From contig VERC01000129.1 in NCBI GenBank assembly GCA_018882825.1, positions 1 to 6,918 of the forward strand: a stretch of 6,918 nucleotides of DNA. Reading direction: 5' to 3'. The notes under the pieces are model-generated. The model was given only the letters and a program-made list of their open reading frames with translations, was not told the DNA's origin and searched no databases. The position numbers and the translations under genes are program-made. The DNA comes from Acidimicrobiia bacterium. Its GTDB lineage: Bacteria > Actinomycetota > Acidimicrobiia > Acidimicrobiales > Acidimicrobilacustridaceae. This document shows, in pieces, positions 4,593 through 6,918 of the stretch. Position 1 is the stretch's first letter. The number at the start of each line of letters is the position of its first letter.

Positions 4593-6918
4593 TCACGCCT
4601 CCCCTCGGCCCGTGCCCGAGGCGAGCACGACACCCCGTTGCATGGCGGCGGCCGCCTCGGCCGCCACCGTCGCACAGGGCGCATCGGTGTCGGCGACCTG
4701 CCGGAGCAGGTCGAGCAGCTGCTTGATCGTCCGCACGAAATCGCCACCGGGCAGATCATCGGCCAGGAGTCGTTCGAGATCGCGTCCCGAAGCCCACGCG
4801 TGAGCGAGGCCGAAGAAGCCGAAGTCGGGTCGGCGCGTCGTCGGCAGGCCGAGACGACGTTCATCGGCGGCCACGGCGAGAGCCAGCGAATCGAGGTTCA
4901 TGGCCGTCTGCGCCACCGCGGCCGACGGGAACCACTCCTCGAGTCGCGGTCCGGAGGGTCGGGACTCGTACACGAAGGCCGACAGCAGGCCCGCCAGCGA
5001 CGGCGCATCGACCCCGTCGAGGAGTCCCTCGTCGATCGCTTCGGCGATCACGAGATCGCACTCGTGGTAGAGACGCACCAACCGTTCTCCCTTGGCGGTG
5101 AGCGCCCAGCCGCTGAGGTGTCCCCAGTCCTCGAGGAGTTGCAGGAGACGATCGAACTGGTCCACGAGTGACTCGGCCCGATCACGGAGGCGCTCGGTGG
5201 CGCGGTCGACCTCACCCTGCAGACGCTGACGGTTGCGGAGCGCGCGCAGATGGGCGTCCCGATCGGGACACTCGTGCACGGGGTGTCGGTCCATGAGTCG
5301 AGCCGCCTCACGTCGCGGATCGACGGTCGGTGACGACTCGGAGTCTCGCCGCACCCGACTGGCGAACCGATCGAGGCTGGTCGCCACGCCGCGCTGGAAG
5401 CGCGAGTTCGTCGGCTTGTAGGGGATGGGGAGTTCGACCCGACCGAGCACCTCGGGAGGGCGGTCGAGGTCCTGGGCACCACAGGGCGAGACCACGCCCC
5501 TGGCGTCGAGAACCTTGACCCGGACCGCACCGTCGCGACGCGTGGAGACGGAGAGGACGGCGACGAGGCCGTGTCGACGGGCGCCCGGCCGAGCGAAGAC
5601 GTCACCGGGGCGCAGCGCCCTCAGCCCCGACTCGACGGCTGCACCTCCCGATCCGGCGGCCGCCGGGAGGCGGGATCGTTCCACCAATCCGGCGTAGTCG
5701 GCCACATCGCCCCGAGCGCACTGTGCCGCGGCGGTGGCCTCGGCCAACTCCCGACGACGCGACTCGAGACGTCGCTCCTCCTTCGAGAGCAGGGCGTCCA
5801 TCTGGAACTGGGCGAAACTGAGGCCGAGCAGACGGTGGGCGTCACCGGCGTCGTAGCGGCGTACGAGATTGGCAGCCATGTTGTAGGTGGGCCGGAAGGA
5901 GCTGGTGAGTCGGAAGCTCCGACTCGCAGCGAGCGTGGCCACATCGTCGAAGGGGACGAACGGCGACCACAGGACGATGGCGTTGCCGTGGTCGTCGATG
6001 CCGCGCCGTCCGGCCCGACCGGTGAGCTGGGTGTACTGCGCCGGAGTCAGTGGCTCGTGGCGCTCACCCGTGTACTTCGTGAGCTTGTCGATGACCACGG
6101 TGCGCGCCGGCATGTTGACCCCGAGGGCGAGCGTCTCGGTGGCGAAAACGACCCGCACCAATCCAGCCACGAAGCACTCCTCCACCGCCTCCTTGAACGG
6201 CGGCACCACGCCTGCGTGGTGGCTGGCGATACCCCGTTCGAGTGCCTCCAACCACTCGCCGTACCCCAGCACCCGCAGATCACCGTCCGACAGCTCCCGG
6301 ACATGCCGTTCGGCGATCTCGCCGATACGCCGGCGTTCGTCGTCGTCGGTGAAGCGGAGGCCGGCCCGCACGCAGGCAACCACCGCGTCGTCGCACCCGG
6401 ATCGACTGAAGATGAAGTGGATCGCGGGGAGCATCGACCGCTCGTCCAGGAGCTCGACCACCTCGACCCGTCCCGGAGTGGCATGGCGGCGACGGGCGCC
6501 CCGCACGCGCTCGTGAGGTGCGAGATCGAATCGGTGGCCCTCGGAAGCGGGTCGTCCATCGACCAACGTCGGGAGGAGGACCAACTCGTGCTGACGACGA
6601 TCGTCCACCAGGTACCAGTTGTCGAGGGTGACCGGACGCCGGTCCTCGGTGATCACGTCGATCGGACCGCGTACGACGGAGATCCATTCCCCCAGCTCGT
6701 CGGCGTTGGAGACGGTGGCGGAGAGACAGACCAGTCGCACGTGGGTCGGGAGGTGGATGATGACCTCCTCCCACACCGATCCGCGAGCGGTGTCCTGCAG
6801 GTAGTGCACCTCGTCGAGAACGACCCAGTCGAGATCGTCGAGCGCTGACGAGCGCGCATAGATCATGTTGCGGAGGACCTCGGTCGTCATCACGACGATC
6901 GGGCCGTCACCGTTGATC
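4593..6918 (-). CDS. helY: HelY-type Ski2-like DExH RNA helicase, N-terminus beyond the right edge
   Basis: The frame is open to the window edge; 774 residues are visible (counting from the first complete codon at 6917). Superfamily 2 helicase motifs appear in order: VMTTEVLRNM (9-18), DEVH motif II (35-38, bases 6804-6815), SAT motif III (66-68), HHAGVVPPFKEAVEE (233-247), motif V ATETLALGVNMPART (259-273) and motif VI QLTGRAGRRGIDDHG (297-311). After a coiled, charged segment (about 375-400) comes a beta-rich insert (LRPGDVFARPGARRHGLVAV, from 435) and a C-terminal helical DSHCT-like domain (about 606-768, WALTAKGERLVRLYHECD onward). This is the Ski2/Mtr4/HelY layout, an ATP-dependent RNA helicase thought to act in RNA processing or decay. 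Mycobacterial HelY is about 900 aa, so roughly 130-160 residues with the Q and Walker A motifs should lie outside the window. No frameshift or missing motif is seen in the visible part. Confidence 0.95.
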   Translation of the reverse strand, partial: INGDGPIVVMTTEVLRNMIYARSSALDDLDWVVLDEVHYLQDTARGSVWEEVIIHLPTHVRLVCLSATVSNADELGEWISVVRGPIDVITEDRRPVTLDNWYLVDDRRQHELVLLPTLVDGRPASEGHRFDLAPHERVRGARRRHATPGRVEVVELLDERSMLPAIHFIFSRSGCDDAVVACVRAGLRFTDDDERRRIGEIAERHVRELSDGDLRVLGYGEWLEALERGIASHHAGVVPPFKEAVEECFVAGLVRVVFATETLALGVNMPARTVVIDKLTKYTGERHEPLTPAQYTQLTGRAGRRGIDDHGNAIVLWSPFVPFDDVATLAASRSFRLTSSFRPTYNMAANLVRRYDAGDAHRLLGLSFAQFQMDALLSKEERRLESRRRELAEATAAAQCARGDVADYAGLVERSRLPAAAGSGGAAVESGLRALRPGDVFARPGARRHGLVAVLSVSTRRDGAVRVKVLDARGVVSPCGAQDLDRPPEVLGRVELPIPYKPTNSRFQRGVATSLDRFASRVRRDSESSPTVDPRREAARLMDRHPVHECPDRDAHLRALRNRQRLQGEVDRATERLRDRAESLVDQFDRLLQLLEDWGHLSGWALTAKGERLVRLYHECDLVIAEAIDEGLLDGVDAPSLAGLLSAFVYESRPSGPRLEEWFPSAAVAQTAMNLDSLALAVAADERRLGLPTTRRPDFGFFGLAHAWASGRDLERLLADDLPGGDFVRTIKQLLDLLRQVADTDAPCATVAAEAAAAMQRGVVLASGTGRGEA

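Noticed and set aside
2909..4726. A 605-codon open frame on the plus strand lying across three minus-strand genes
   Set aside because: It is antisense to the M20, lipid-kinase-like and helicase genes, shows no recognisable domain and is rich in Arg, Gly and Pro, as expected for a shadow frame in G+C-rich DNA.
5571..6848. A 425-codon plus-strand frame
   Set aside because: It is antisense to the helicase core, where all helicase motifs are intact; it has no motifs of its own.

Overview
The window is G+C-rich (about two-thirds or more by eye) and carries six genes, all on the minus strand, two of them cut by the window ends. The Ski2-like HelY-type helicase, the DUF4193-type zinc-binding protein, the frequent GTG starts and the tight spacing point to an actinobacterium. 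The very acidic DUF4193 variant and the long ThyX-like protein make me lean towards an Acidimicrobiia-like lineage, but that is inference. I see no mobile element, CRISPR array, tRNA or rRNA.

Read in the direction of transcription (right to left): (1) a HelY/Ski2-type DExH RNA helicase lacking its N-terminus at the right edge (6918-4593). (2) Starting immediately at its stop codon, a 201-aa protein resembling only the C-terminal domain of diacylglycerol/lipid kinases (4592-3987). (3) An M20-family metallo-amidohydrolase with a complete set of metal-ligand motifs (3961-2780), with a TANNNT box placed as for a leaderless transcript. (4) After 49 bp, a 535-aa tandem ThyX-like protein (2730-1123), also with a -10-like box right before its GTG start. 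(5) After a 90-bp gap with a promoter-like box and a GC-rich hairpin, a DUF4193-type protein (1032-286) with an acidic N-terminus, a four-cysteine centre and an alanine/lysine/threonine-rich tail. (6) Overlapping its stop by four bases, a small helical protein of unknown function running off the left edge (289-1).

The genes probably form two or three short transcription units: helicase plus lipid-kinase-like gene; the M20 gene and the ThyX-like gene, each possibly with its own leaderless promoter; and the DUF4193 gene coupled to the left-edge gene. No single pathway unites them. The most interesting item is the tandem ThyX-like protein. The residues kept from the ThyX active site are divided between its two halves: the N-terminal half keeps the E-x-S-x-R-Y (nucleotide-side) part and has lost RHR, and the C-terminal half keeps RHR and NAR (flavin side) and has lost the Ser and Arg. 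This suggests a fused pseudo-dimer with composite active sites, or a ThyX-derived enzyme with a different reaction.
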